From Nocardia rhamnosiphila NBRC 108938 (lineage in GTDB: Bacteria; Actinomycetota; Actinomycetes; Mycobacteriales; Mycobacteriaceae): a DNA stretch of 64,000 nucleotides. A program made the translations under genes and the position numbers. Positions 9,066 to 17,603 of the stretch are shown in pieces; position 1 is the stretch's first letter; each line of letters starts with the position of its first letter. The stretch is from positions 1-64,000 of the forward strand of contig NZ_JOAJ01000010.1 of NCBI RefSeq assembly GCF_000720425.1. Reading direction: 5' to 3'. The notes below the pieces were generated by a model, which saw only the letters and a program-made list of their open reading frames with translations, had not been told where the DNA came from and searched no databases.

Positions 9066-9204
9066 CCGGCGCGAACCGGTGAGTTATGGAAACTCTCAGC
9101 AAGCCGGACAATGATGGGCGGTGCGCCGGGCAGCCCGGCGCCCCCCGGCGAACCTCCGAGTGGCCGGGGCAGGCGAGGCGAGGGAAAGGCGTGGTGAACG
9201 CACG

Positions 9205-9951
9205 GTGAGCAAAAACCCCGGGCGGCCGAATCCGCTGGCGGCGGGCGCGCGCGCGGACCGCAACCGCAAGATCGCGATACAGGTCGGCGTGGCCGCCGTA
9301 CTGGTCGCGCTGGTCGCGGCGATCGGTATCGGCCTGGCCGTGCGCAACTCCGGCTCCGACGAGGTGGGCGCCGTCCCGGCGGTGGCAACCGATAACGGCG
9401 CCATCCGGGTGGGACAGCCCGACGCGAAAGCGACCGTGCGGATCGTCGCGGATATGCAGTGCCCCGTCTGTAAACAGTTCGAGGCCGACCACGCCGAACT
9501 GCTGAGCAAATCGGTCACCGACGGCACCGCCGCGATCGAATACAACATCGTGGCCTACCTGGACAAGATGTCCAGCACCGAATATTCCACCCGGGCCGCG
9601 AACGCCTCCTACTGTGTCGCCGATACGGGCACCGACAAATACCAGGATTGGCTGAAGCTGATGTTCGGGCAGCAGCCGTCCGAAGGCGGCGCCGGCTTGA
9701 CCGACGAGCAGCTCATCGCCATCGCGCAGCAGGCGGGCTATACCGACCCCGCCATCGCCGACTGCATCACCGACCGCAAATACGACGGCTTCGTCGGCGC
9801 GAAATCCCAGGAATCGCTGGACGAGGGCATCGACGGCACTCCGACGGTTTTCGTCAACGGTGAGAAGGTCGACCTCGCGCTGAAGCAGGACCGGACGGGC
9901 TTCGACACCGCGCCGCTGACCGCCGCGATCCAGGCGGCTGCGGGCCGGTGA
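9205..9951 (+). CDS. Membrane-anchored DsbA-like thioredoxin-fold protein
   Basis: A 248-residue protein with one N-terminal membrane segment (about residues 24-44), so the rest faces outside the cell. The thioredoxin-fold domain has the active site CPVC (in DMQCPVCKQFEADH), and the cis-Pro loop is GTPTVFVNG. Such proteins put disulfides into secreted proteins. I take the GTG at 9205 as start because it gives the short basic N-terminus typical of the mycobacterial homologue Rv2969c. The stop overlaps the GTG of the VKOR gene, the enzyme that re-oxidises DsbA in actinobacteria. Confidence 0.88.
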   Translation: MSKNPGRPNPLAAGARADRNRKIAIQVGVAAVLVALVAAIGIGLAVRNSGSDEVGAVPAVATDNGAIRVGQPDAKATVRIVADMQCPVCKQFEADHAELLSKSVTDGTAAIEYNIVAYLDKMSSTEYSTRAANASYCVADTGTDKYQDWLKLMFGQQPSEGGAGLTDEQLIAIAQQAGYTDPAIADCITDRKYDGFVGAKSQESLDEGIDGTPTVFVNGEKVDLALKQDRTGFDTAPLTAAIQAAAGR

Positions 9952-10514
9952 CCCGGACTTCGCCGCCTGCCGCCTGGACGCTGCTGCTGTGCGGTCTGGC
10001 CGGCTGGATCGCCGCATTCGTCCTGCTGGTCGAAGACTTCAAACTGCTCAGCGAGCCCGGCTACATCCCCTCGTGCAGCTTGAATCCGGTGCTGTCCTGC
10101 GGTTCGGTGATGGCCACCGATCAGGCGGCGGTGCTGGGTTTCCCGAACCCGATCATCGGGCTGGTCGGTTTCTCGGTGGTGGTGACACTCGGTGTGCTCT
10201 CGGTCGCGGGGGTGGTGCTGCCCCGCTGGATCTGGACCGGTCTGTGGCTGGGGACGGTCGCCGGAACACTGTTCATCTGCTGGCTGATCTTCCAGAGCCT
10301 GTACCGCATCAACGCGCTGTGCCCCTACTGCATGGTGGTGTGGGCCATCATCACGCCGCTGCTCGCCGTACTCACCGAACAGCTGTGGGGTAACGACCGG
10401 GGTGCGCTGCGGGTGGTCGCGGAATGGCGCTGGACCTTCGTCGCTGTCTTCTACGCCGTGGTGCTGGTGCTGGTGTTCCTGCGCTTCCAGGACTACTGGC
10501 TGTCGCTGTTCTGA
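9948..10514 (+). CDS. Vitamin K epoxide reductase (VKOR) family protein
   Basis: A 188-residue integral membrane protein with four to five hydrophobic helices. It carries the VKOR redox Cys pairs: the loop pair in CSLNPVLSCGSVM (between helices 1 and 2) and the active-site pair CPYC (in NALCPYCMVVW). Bacterial VKOR takes electrons from a DsbA partner and passes them to menaquinone. The gene starts inside the stop codon of that partner. The convergent protease gene ends 19 bp downstream, and the short GGCGTCGCCGGCC between them may form a small shared hairpin. Confidence 0.92.
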   Translation: MTRTSPPAAWTLLLCGLAGWIAAFVLLVEDFKLLSEPGYIPSCSLNPVLSCGSVMATDQAAVLGFPNPIIGLVGFSVVVTLGVLSVAGVVLPRWIWTGLWLGTVAGTLFICWLIFQSLYRINALCPYCMVVWAIITPLLAVLTEQLWGNDRGALRVVAEWRWTFVAVFYAVVLVLVFLRFQDYWLSLF

Positions 10515-10533
10515 CCGGCGTCGCCGGCCCGCC

Positions 10534-11658
10534 CTAGCCCGGTGTGCCGGCGACCAGCCGCACCGCCACGAACCGTTCGCCGCCGTCCGGTGCCCGCACG
10601 CCCAGCCGCACCGTTTCGGCCGGCTTGCGGGTGTCGATCGCCGCGCGCAGCGCGCGCGCACTCGTGATGGCGCGACCGTCCAGCGAGGTGATGATCTCCC
10701 CGGCCGTCAGGCCCGCCACCTGCGCGGGCAGCCCGCGGATCGCCATATCGATGCGGGCGCCGGGCGGTCGGGCATCGGAGACCAGTACCCCCAGGGTGGC
10801 GGTGGGGCCGATGTGCACGGAGTCGGTGGGCGTACCGGACCGGATCTGCCGCACGATCCGCATGGCGGCGTCGATGGGCACCGCGTAACCGTTGGGTGGG
10901 TCCTCGGCCGCGCCGGGTGGCGGGTCCCGGTTGCCGGAGGCCGCGGCGATCACCCCGACGACCGCGCCGGTGGAATCGGTCACCGCCCCGCCGGACTGGC
11001 CCGCGCTCACCGCCGCCTCGATCTCCAGCATTCCGGTCAATGCCTGCCGGGACAGATCCTGCTGGTTCAGGGCCATGATCGTGCTGTCCAGATCGCTGAT
11101 CTCGCCGGTGACCGCGGTGGCCGTCCCGCTGCCGCCGGCGTTACCGATGGCCAGGACCTCGTCCCGTACCCGCAGCCCGGCCGAACTGCCGATCCGCGCG
11201 GTGGCCAGCCCGCGCGCGCCCGCAAGGGAGAGCAGGGCGATATCGGCGTGGGCGTCGTAGCCGAGTACCTCGGCGGTGTACACGGCACCGTCGGAGACGC
11301 GGCTGACCCGGACCGTCTTCGCGCCCTTCACGACATGGTGGCTGGTGAGCACCTGTCCTTCTCCGGTGAGGACTATTCCGGATCCGGCCGCCGCGGCGCC
11401 GAACGGACGGGCGGCGGCGGTGATGTTGACCAGTACCGGGGAGATACCGCGCGTCACCTCGCTCGCGTTCAGCGGGGGCCGCGGCGCGGGACGGACGGGT
11501 GTGGCGACAACACTGCGGCCGGGCTGCGCCAGCCCGGGCAGTTCGCCCCGGTAGCCGAACAGGGCCCCGAGGGCCAGCACCGCGGCGAAGACGGTAACGA
11601 GCACGCGGCCCCCGCCGGTGGGCCCGCGGGAGCCGGTGCTCTGCCACTGGTTGTCCAA
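10534..11658 (-). CDS. HtrA/DegP-type membrane-anchored serine protease with PDZ domain
   Basis: A 374-residue S1C protease with one N-terminal membrane helix (about 17-36). Its catalytic triad reads as His108 (TSHHVVK), Asp139 (HADIAL) and Ser222 (AGQSGGAV). A PDZ domain fills about residues 285-365 (VSDARPPGARIDMAIRG then GEIITSLDGRAI). Such proteases degrade or refold damaged exported proteins. The gene converges on the DsbA-VKOR pair, which also handles extracytoplasmic folding. Its upstream side faces the DnaA-box block, so that block could contain its promoter. Confidence 0.9.
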   Translation of the reverse strand: MDNQWQSTGSRGPTGGGRVLVTVFAAVLALGALFGYRGELPGLAQPGRSVVATPVRPAPRPPLNASEVTRGISPVLVNITAAARPFGAAAAGSGIVLTGEGQVLTSHHVVKGAKTVRVSRVSDGAVYTAEVLGYDAHADIALLSLAGARGLATARIGSSAGLRVRDEVLAIGNAGGSGTATAVTGEISDLDSTIMALNQQDLSRQALTGMLEIEAAVSAGQSGGAVTDSTGAVVGVIAAASGNRDPPPGAAEDPPNGYAVPIDAAMRIVRQIRSGTPTDSVHIGPTATLGVLVSDARPPGARIDMAIRGLPAQVAGLTAGEIITSLDGRAITSARALRAAIDTRKPAETVRLGVRAPDGGERFVAVRLVAGTPG

Positions 11659-12206
11659 GGAGCCTCCCGCTGCCGCAGCCGATCACGACCATTGTCGCCC
11701 GGATCAACACGCGACAGTCGAGTTTCTTCCCCTTACCGCAAGTTATCCACAGGCATCCCTAGTTATCCACAGGCCGGCGCGGGCCTGGGGAAACACCGGC
11801 CGGATACCTGTTGATTCGTTACCACCGGCCCGATGCGGTCACATCCGTGTCACGTCCCCCGCGGCGGCCCTTTACACCGTCCGCGCGAAAACCGCCCTGG
11901 ATGTCGGCGTCTGCCCGCGCGAACCGGCCGACCGGTGCGATCGCAAATACGGCCCGCTCGTTATCCGGCGGAAACCGAATCAATAGAATTCCGTATCCCC
12001 GGCCCGGCCACCAGGAAATCCATCCACAGCCGCTCGGCCTTCATCCACACTGCGGAGCGCGGTTTTCCACAGCCTTCTCCACAGTGTGGATAATCGACGG
12101 GTACGAGCCGGAATCCCTTTGTTCGACGGTGACCGATTATTCGACGACGACCGATCGAATCGACTTCGCGGACCGGGAGTCCGCCGGATGATGCCGGCGG
12201 AAACAC
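11659..12206. promoter_or_regulatory. Non-coding block with a cluster of DnaA boxes
   Basis: This 548-bp gap between two genes holds perfect DnaA boxes (TTATCCACA) at 11743-11751 and 11763-11771 and a perfect inverse copy at 12085-12093. One-mismatch copies lie at 12041-12049 (TCATCCACA), 12063-12071 (TTTTCCACA) and 12075-12083 (TTCTCCACA), and a two-mismatch copy at 12020-12028. The first two are exactly 20 bp apart within a 13-base direct repeat. The middle is more AT-rich than its surroundings (around 11970-11995 and 12110-12160). No replication gene is adjacent. It may be a DnaA titration or regulatory site. No gene is seen here. Confidence 0.8.
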
Positions 12207-13262
12207 TCAGATGGTCGCGGTATCGATGACGAACCGATACCGCACATCACTGGCCACCACTCGCTCGTACGCGCTGTCGATCTCGTCCGCGGAAATCAAC
12301 TCGATTTCCGCCCCGATTCCGTGCTCGGCGCAGAAATTCAACATCTCCTGTGTTTGCTCGATACCGCCGATCATCGAACCCGAGAGCGAACGCCGGCGAC
12401 CGGCCAGCACCCGGGCCTGAACCTGGAGCGGGGCCTCCGGCAACCCCAGCACGACCAGTGTCCCATCCAGTCGCAGCAGCTTCATGTAGTCGTTGATGGG
12501 CAGGTCCGCGGATACGGTGTTGATGACGAGATCGAAGCTGCTGCGCAACTCCCGGAACACCTGGGCATCGCTGGTGGCGTAGTAGTGGTGCGCGCCGAAT
12601 CGCTTTCCGTCGTCCTGTTTGCTCAGCGAATGGCTGAGCACCGTCACCTCGGCGCCCAGCGCGGCGGCGATTTTCACACCGATATGGCCGAGCCCGCCCA
12701 TTCCGATGATCGCGACCTTTTTCCCGGGTCCCGCACCCCATTGTCGTAAAGGCGAATACAGGGTGATTCCGGCGCACAACAGCGGCGCGGCCACCGACAG
12801 ATCGATTCCCTCCGGGATGGCGACCACGAAGTTCTCGGTCACCACGATCCGGGTGGCGTATCCGCCCATGGTGTGCCCACCCGGCTGCACCTCCTCCGGC
12901 ACCCGGGAGTTGTAGGTCATCACCGCGCCGCGGGTACAGAACTGCTCCTCGCCCGCCAGACACGGCTCGCACACTCCGCAGGAATCCACCATGCAGCCGA
13001 CACCCACCCGGTCGCCCACCCGGTGGCGGCTCACCGCCGAGCCCACAGCAGCGACAGTCCCCGCGATCTCGTGCCCGGGCACACACGGATAGGCCGCGCC
13101 ACCCCACTCGTTACGGGCGGTGTGGATATCGGAATGGCAGATCCCGGCATACGCGATATCGATCAGGACATCATGGGGTCCGAGCTCCCGGCGCTCGATG
13201 GTGACCTTCTCGAACTCGGCGTCGGGACCGGCCATCGCGTACGCGGCTACAGCAGTACTCAT
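12207..13262 (-). CDS. Zinc-dependent NAD(P) alcohol dehydrogenase, AdhC/cinnamyl-alcohol-type
   Basis: A 351-residue medium-chain dehydrogenase. Catalytic zinc ligands are visible in GICHSD, PGHEIAG and LLCAGITLY. The structural zinc site is the four-Cys stretch [15 protein letters not shown]. The cofactor fold is [11 protein letters not shown]. It closely resembles mycobacterial AdhC (NADPH-dependent, acting on aliphatic and aromatic aldehydes). I start at the ATG at 13262 ([10 protein letters not shown]), which matches the family; 12 further in-frame residues upstream are possible. The DnaA-box block lies immediately downstream. A structured repeat sits upstream, between it and the MetE-like gene. 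Confidence 0.92.
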   Translation of the reverse strand: MSTAVAAYAMAGPDAEFEKVTIERRELGPHDVLIDIAYAGICHSDIHTARNEWGGAAYPCVPGHEIAGTVAAVGSAVSRHRVGDRVGVGCMVDSCGVCEPCLAGEEQFCTRGAVMTYNSRVPEEVQPGGHTMGGYATRIVVTENFVVAIPEGIDLSVAAPLLCAGITLYSPLRQWGAGPGKKVAIIGMGGLGHIGVKIAAALGAEVTVLSHSLSKQDDGKRFGAHHYYATSDAQVFRELRSSFDLVINTVSADLPINDYMKLLRLDGTLVVLGLPEAPLQVQARVLAGRRRSLSGSMIGGIEQTQEMLNFCAEHGIGAEIELISADEIDSAYERVVASDVRYRFVIDTATI

Positions 13263-13344
13263 GCGTCCATGCCTACCGGCGCATACCGGATTTGCCAAGG
13301 TGGTGTGACTTTCGGCGCCGACCGCGAAGGTAGGGTCTGGGCCT

Positions 13345-13513
13345 GCTGTGTTTTTTGGCGCCGCCTGCGGCGGCGCGGGGTTGAGGCCCCCTTGGTCTCG
13401 CCGTTCAGGCCTCGAGACTCGCGCCTGCGGCGCATGCGCTTCGAGGCCTGAACGGCGAGACGGGCCTCAACCCTTGGAGGTGTCTCGTAAAACTCGACGC
13501 ATGAGGTTGCGTC
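13345..13513 (+). repeat. Dispersed structured repeat, copy C
   Basis: Full copy: leading GCTGTG plus T-run and a GGCGCC-type hairpin, then outer arms 13378-13389 / 13462-13473 and inner arms 13395-13413 / 13443-13461 (GTCTCGCCGTTCAGGCCTC against its exact complement). The loop contains GCGCC/GGCGC. The tail GTGTCTCGTAAAACTCGACG is shared with copy E. It occupies much of the 410-bp gap between the 3' end of the MetE-like gene and the 5' end of the alcohol dehydrogenase; the remaining 150 bp (13514-13672) show no supported gene. Confidence 0.92.
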
Positions 13514-13672
13514 GGCATTCGATGATCGCTTCCGCAGGTGGAGTTCGGGTGCCGACGCGGCAGAAGTAGGCCACCCGTTGTCCACCCGCTGCTGGTTGTC
13601 TTGGAGACCGTGCGGATAGACACGAGGAGGCGCACGCGGCCCCGTTCCCGGGAGTTGCGCAGCGTTCTGCGC

Positions 13673-16000
13673 TCATTCCGGGGCGGGATCGCGGTCCTGC
13701 TCGGTTTCCAGGCGGCGGCGGACGCGGCGGGCGGCGGCGACCATATTGCGGAGGGCGGGGTCGAGCTGCCAGTGGTGGCGGGTCTTGAGGCCGCCGTCCG
13801 GGTTGGCCCAGAGCCGGTCCGGGCCGACCGCCGCGGCAGCCGCGGTGAGCAGCTCGTCCAGTTCGTCGATATCCGGGATGCGGGCCGAACGGCTCTCGTA
13901 CACGCCCGGGCCGACCCCGTGACTGAGACCGTGGCCGGAGGCGTAGTCCTCCTCCAGCGCTTTCAACACCCACTCGATGGACCGGGTGGCGACGATCGCG
14001 GTGACGTCGGCGTCGAGCTGTTCGATGGCCTGGACGATCTCGGTGCGGCCCGAGTAGGGGATATGGGTGTGGATCTGGGTACTGGGCGCCACACCGGAGG
14101 TCGCGAGCCGGAATGCCCCGATCGCCCAGCGCAGGTATTCGGCGCGGCCTTCGGGCCGGGCCGGCCACAGCTCCCGCAGCGCCGGTTCGTCGACCTGGAT
14201 GATGCCGATACCCGCGCGTTCCAGGTCCACGACTTCGTCGCGGATCGCCAGCGCCACCTGGTCGGCCGTCTCGTAGAGCGGCTGGTCCTGCCGGACGAAC
14301 GAACGCGCCACCATGGTGACGGGGCCGGTGACCATGCCCTTCACCGGTTTGTCGGTCAGCGATTGGGCATAGGTGATCCACTCCACCGACATCGGCGCCG
14401 GCCGCGACACGTCGCCGTAGATGATCGGCGGACGCACACAGCGCGATCCGTACACCTGCACCCAACCGAAATGCGTGGTGGCGAAACCGTCCAGTAATTC
14501 GGCGAAATACTGGATCATGTCGTTGCGCTCGTGCTCGCCGTGCACCAGCACGTCGAGACCGATATCTTCCTGCAATGCGATGGTGGCGGCGATCTCCGCC
14601 TCGATCTTCTTGCGGTATTCGTCGTAGGACAACCGGCCCTCGCCCAGCTGGTGGCGGGCCTGCCGGGCTTCGACACTCTGCGGATACGACCCCAGCGTGG
14701 TGGCGGGCACCGGCGGCAGCTGCAATTTCTCCTGCTGCGCGGCCCGGCGCTCGGCATAGGGTGCGCGTTCCCGCATCTGCGGGGTGATCGCGTAGACCCG
14801 CTGGCGCACCGCGTGTTTCTGCTTGAAATGCACTTCACCGGGGCGTTTACGCCATTTGTCCGAGGGACCTTCGGTAAGCGCTTTGGCCAGTGAGACGACC
14901 TCGCCGACCTTTTGTTTCGCGAAAGCGAGCCGATCGGCCACATTTCCGTCGATATCGTATTCGGCGAGTACGTCGTAGGGAACATGCAGCAGTGTGGTCC
15001 CGGTGGAGACCACCAGATCCGGGCAGACCTTGGTGAGTTCGTTCAGGTATTCCAGGGTGACGTAGCGGTCGGCCCGCCACACATTCGTGCCGCTGATAAC
15101 GCCCGCGTAGAGCCGTTTGCGCCGGATACCCGGGATCTGCGCCAGGTCTTCGGGCCGGATCCGGTAGGACGCCAGATCGAGGCCGATCGCCTCCACCCCG
15201 GTACCGGCGAGAATGCGCAGCGCTTCCCCGAAATCGCCGTACTGTCCGGTGACCAGGATGCGCGGCCGCAGCGGCGCTTTGGACAGCCGGTCGTAGACGC
15301 GTTCGAAGGCGGCGAGTTCGGCGGCCGAGCGTTCGGCGGTGAAACAGGGTTCGTCCAGCTGTACACAGGTGGCACCGCGCCGTGCCAGGATCTCGAACAG
15401 CTGCTCGTAGACCGGGAGCAGCCGATCCAGCAGATCGATGGTGTCGAACCCGGCCGATTCACCGGGCACACTGCCCGCCTTCGACAGCAGCAGCAGCGAC
15501 ACCGGCCCCAGCACCACCGGCCGCTGCTCGATGCCCACCGCCATCGCCCGGTCCCATTCGTCCAGCAGCGCCTCGGCGTGCAGGGAGAATTCCGTATCGG
15601 CATCGAGTTCCGGCTGCCGGTAGTGGTAGTTGGTACCGAAGAAACGCACCAGTTCCAGCGGCGGTAGATCGGGCCGGCCGCGCGCCATCAGGAAATAGAA
15701 ATCCAGCGGGTCCAGATCGGCGCGGTATTCGGCGAAACGGGATGGGTACGCGCCGAAGAGCAGTGCGTTGTCGAGGACATGGTCATAGAAGGAAAAGGTG
15801 TTCCCGGGGACCTGGGTGAGCCCGGTGGCGGCGAGCTCGTTGAACTGCTGCTCCTGAATATCGCGTCCTACCGCGCGCAGCTCTTCCCGGGTGATCGCCT
15901 GCCGCCAGTACGCCTCGAGCGCGCGCTTGAGCTCCCGGTGCGTACCGATCCGCGGATACCCGAGCACACTCGAGCCGAACCCTTCACCGACGTTGACCAT
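13673..16000 (-). CDS. MetE-like protein lacking most zinc ligands
   Basis: A full-length (775 aa) homologue of cobalamin-independent methionine synthase, with both halves of the family: SVLGYPRIGTHRELKRALE and RFFGTNYHY in the N-terminal domain, and LGSYPQSVEARQAR, GEHERNDM, GSRCVRPP and IIQVDEPALRE in the catalytic domain. In E. coli MetE, zinc is held by His641, Cys643, Glu665 and Cys726. Here the same places read His646, Pro648 (HTHIPY), Val670 (TAIVATRS) and Gly736 (NPDGGLKT). The proton-donor His (E. coli 707) is Arg704, and NWSF of the family is ARSF. The reading frame is intact. It may no longer methylate homocysteine through zinc. ATG 16000 has GGAGG upstream. Confidence 0.9.
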   Translation of the reverse strand: MVNVGEGFGSSVLGYPRIGTHRELKRALEAYWRQAITREELRAVGRDIQEQQFNELAATGLTQVPGNTFSFYDHVLDNALLFGAYPSRFAEYRADLDPLDFYFLMARGRPDLPPLELVRFFGTNYHYRQPELDADTEFSLHAEALLDEWDRAMAVGIEQRPVVLGPVSLLLLSKAGSVPGESAGFDTIDLLDRLLPVYEQLFEILARRGATCVQLDEPCFTAERSAAELAAFERVYDRLSKAPLRPRILVTGQYGDFGEALRILAGTGVEAIGLDLASYRIRPEDLAQIPGIRRKRLYAGVISGTNVWRADRYVTLEYLNELTKVCPDLVVSTGTTLLHVPYDVLAEYDIDGNVADRLAFAKQKVGEVVSLAKALTEGPSDKWRKRPGEVHFKQKHAVRQRVYAITPQMRERAPYAERRAAQQEKLQLPPVPATTLGSYPQSVEARQARHQLGEGRLSYDEYRKKIEAEIAATIALQEDIGLDVLVHGEHERNDMIQYFAELLDGFATTHFGWVQVYGSRCVRPPIIYGDVSRPAPMSVEWITYAQSLTDKPVKGMVTGPVTMVARSFVRQDQPLYETADQVALAIRDEVVDLERAGIGIIQVDEPALRELWPARPEGRAEYLRWAIGAFRLATSGVAPSTQIHTHIPYSGRTEIVQAIEQLDADVTAIVATRSIEWVLKALEEDYASGHGLSHGVGPGVYESRSARIPDIDELDELLTAAAAAVGPDRLWANPDGGLKTRHHWQLDPALRNMVAAARRVRRRLETEQDRDPAPE

Positions 16001-16023
16001 TGCCGACCTCCGTGTCTGTTTGC

Positions 16024-16043
16024 CCCGCCTTCGGCAGGGCGGG
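16024..16043. terminator. Short GC hairpin between fadB2 and the MetE-like gene
   Basis: CCCGCC and GGCGGG pair across an 8-base loop, in the 103-bp gap between the FadB2 stop and the MetE-like start. No long T tract follows. It could be a weak terminator or attenuator. I see no cobalamin or SAM riboswitch in this gap. Confidence 0.4.
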
Positions 16044-16103
16044 TCGGGGCCCTGTTAACCCCGGTTCTTCACTCCGCCGCTCATCTCGGTGACCACCGAC
16101 TAC

Positions 16104-16973
16104 CTACGCCTTGTTGTACTGGTAGAAGCCCGTACCGGACTTCTTGCCCAGCAGCCCCGCCTCGACCATGCGCATGAGCAGCGGCGGCGCCGAGTACAGC
16201 GGCTCCTTGAATTCGCCGTACATCGAGTCGGCGATCGATTTCACCGTATCCAGGCCGACCAGGTCGGTGAGTGCGAGCGGGCCCATGGGGTGGGCACAAC
16301 CGAGCACCATCGCCTTGTCGACATCCTCCTTGGTGGCGAAACCGGATTCCACCATCCGGATGGCCGAGAGCAGGTACGGGACCAGCAGCGCATTGACCAC
16401 GAAGCCGGAGCGGTCCGAGGAACGCACGATCTCCTTGCCGAGGACCTCGGCCGCGAATTTCTCGGCCCGCTCGGTGACGGCGCCACTGGTCTTGAGCGTG
16501 GTCACCAGTTCGACCAAGGGCAGCACCGGCACCGGGTTGAAGAAGTGCATACCGACGACCCGTTCGGGGTTGTTGGTGGCCACCGCGATCTTCATGATCG
16601 GAATGGAGGAGGTGTTGGAGGCCAGAACCGCGCTGGGATCGGTGACCACCTTGTCGAGTTCGGCGAAGATGGAGGTTTTGACCTTCTCGTCCTCCAGGAC
16701 GGCCTCCACCACGAGCTGCCGGTCGGCGAAATCGCCGAGGTCGGAGGTGAAGCGCAGCCGCCAGGCCGCCTGTTCCCGCTCGCGCTCGGTGATTTTGCCG
16801 CTGCTCACACCCCGGTCCAGGGACCGCAGAATCCGCGACCGACCGGCCGCGGCGAGGTCCCGGGTCTGTTCGTACACGAGCACATCGACATGCGCGCGAG
16901 CACACACTTCCGCGATACCCGCGCCCATCTGGCCGGCACCGATGACACCGACACGCTGAATCTTCTCGTTCAC
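16104..16973 (-). CDS. fadB2: 3-hydroxybutyryl-CoA dehydrogenase
   Basis: A 289-residue 3-hydroxyacyl-CoA dehydrogenase that interconverts acetoacetyl-CoA and 3-hydroxybutyryl-CoA with NAD(P)H. The Rossmann motif is GVIGAGQMGAGIAEVCA (residues 9-25). The catalytic Ser-His-Glu-Asn set is seen in SNTSSIPI, GMHFFNPVPVLPLVELV and GFVVNALL. The C-terminal dimer domain ends GKKSGTGFYQYNKA. It matches mycobacterial FadB2, which is also the neighbour of isocitrate lyase in M. tuberculosis. Here the two genes are in the same orientation but are separated by a 630-bp gap with repeats, so separate transcription is likely. Confidence 0.93.
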   Translation of the reverse strand: MNEKIQRVGVIGAGQMGAGIAEVCARAHVDVLVYEQTRDLAAAGRSRILRSLDRGVSSGKITEREREQAAWRLRFTSDLGDFADRQLVVEAVLEDEKVKTSIFAELDKVVTDPSAVLASNTSSIPIMKIAVATNNPERVVGMHFFNPVPVLPLVELVTTLKTSGAVTERAEKFAAEVLGKEIVRSSDRSGFVVNALLVPYLLSAIRMVESGFATKEDVDKAMVLGCAHPMGPLALTDLVGLDTVKSIADSMYGEFKEPLYSAPPLLMRMVEAGLLGKKSGTGFYQYNKA

Positions 16974-17429
16974 GTCCCACTCCTGTGTTCGTGGCGCCGC
17001 TTCGGCGGCGCGGGGCTGTGTTCATCGGCGCCGCATCCGGCAGCGCGGGCTCGGAGCCCTCGGGACCCCGTCGACAATGCCGACCGCCCGGCAAGAGGGT
17101 GAGCGCCGACGGCGGTCGGGTTCGGCGCTTCCGGCTCGCCGGAGAGACCGAAGCCCCCTCGCCGGGCTGTTGCGAGGGGGCGGTACACCCCTACCGAGGT
17201 AGTGGGTCCGGGATACCCGTCGGAAGACGGAGTACCACGATCGGTCCCGGAGGACTCGGCCCCGTGGGCCCGAGTCCGGCCCGGAGCAGAAACCCCGAGC
17301 CGGGGCCGTACTTCCGGCACCTTGTCGCGGACGGCCGACAGACCCGTTCCCCGCGCCGGTTCCGATAACAACCGGAACCCGGACCGCAGAACACCGATCC
17401 TCACCGCAACCACCACCTGGTGCCGAGTC
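16974..17429. other. Non-coding gap with hairpins upstream of fadB2
   Basis: This stretch holds two short copies of the GGCGCC-type hairpin that begins the dispersed repeat (about 16985-17010 and 17020-17045), without the nested arms. A perfect 10-bp stem follows (GCCCCCTCGC 17153-17162 with GCGAGGGGGC 17172-17181, 9-base loop), which could end transcripts. I see no supported gene; short reading frames here are Arg/Pro/Gly-rich and disagree with neighbouring codon use. Confidence 0.6.
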
Positions 17430-17601
17430 TTACGAGGCCTATAAAGGGTTGAGGCCCGTCTCGCCCCTTGGCCGAAGGTGCTCAATGGTCCCTCTATGGA
17501 CGGCCCACCGCACATCGCATGAGCCGAAGGCTCGAGTCCCGAAGCCGAAACAGCGAGACCAAGGGGGCCTCAACCCCGCGGCGCCGAAGGCGCCGCAGAC
17601 A
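17430..17601 (-). repeat. Dispersed structured repeat, copy D (decayed inner stem)
   Basis: Reverse-oriented copy just after the isocitrate lyase stop. The outer arms are intact (17446-17457 and 17565-17576), and the small loop hairpin GAGCC/GGCTC is present (17521-17533). The inner arm is kept on one side (17541-17559, with two changes) but on the other side only 8 bases survive (17458-17465) before unrelated sequence. The tail is of the copy B type. Confidence 0.85.
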
Positions 17602-17603
17602 AC

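Noticed and set aside
11659..12206. Chromosomal oriC
   Set aside because: DnaA boxes are present, but dnaA, dnaN, rpmH, rnpA, recF and gyrB are all absent from both sides.
13259..13635. Short minus-strand frames through repeat copy C
   Set aside because: They read the structured repeat (Arg-rich peptides such as PRRRRRRQ also appear in the other copies) and have no ribosome site; the same peptides arise from every copy.
16001..16103. Riboswitch (cobalamin or SAM) before the MetE-like gene
   Set aside because: The gap is only 103 bp and shows a single short hairpin; the conserved cores of those riboswitches are not seen.
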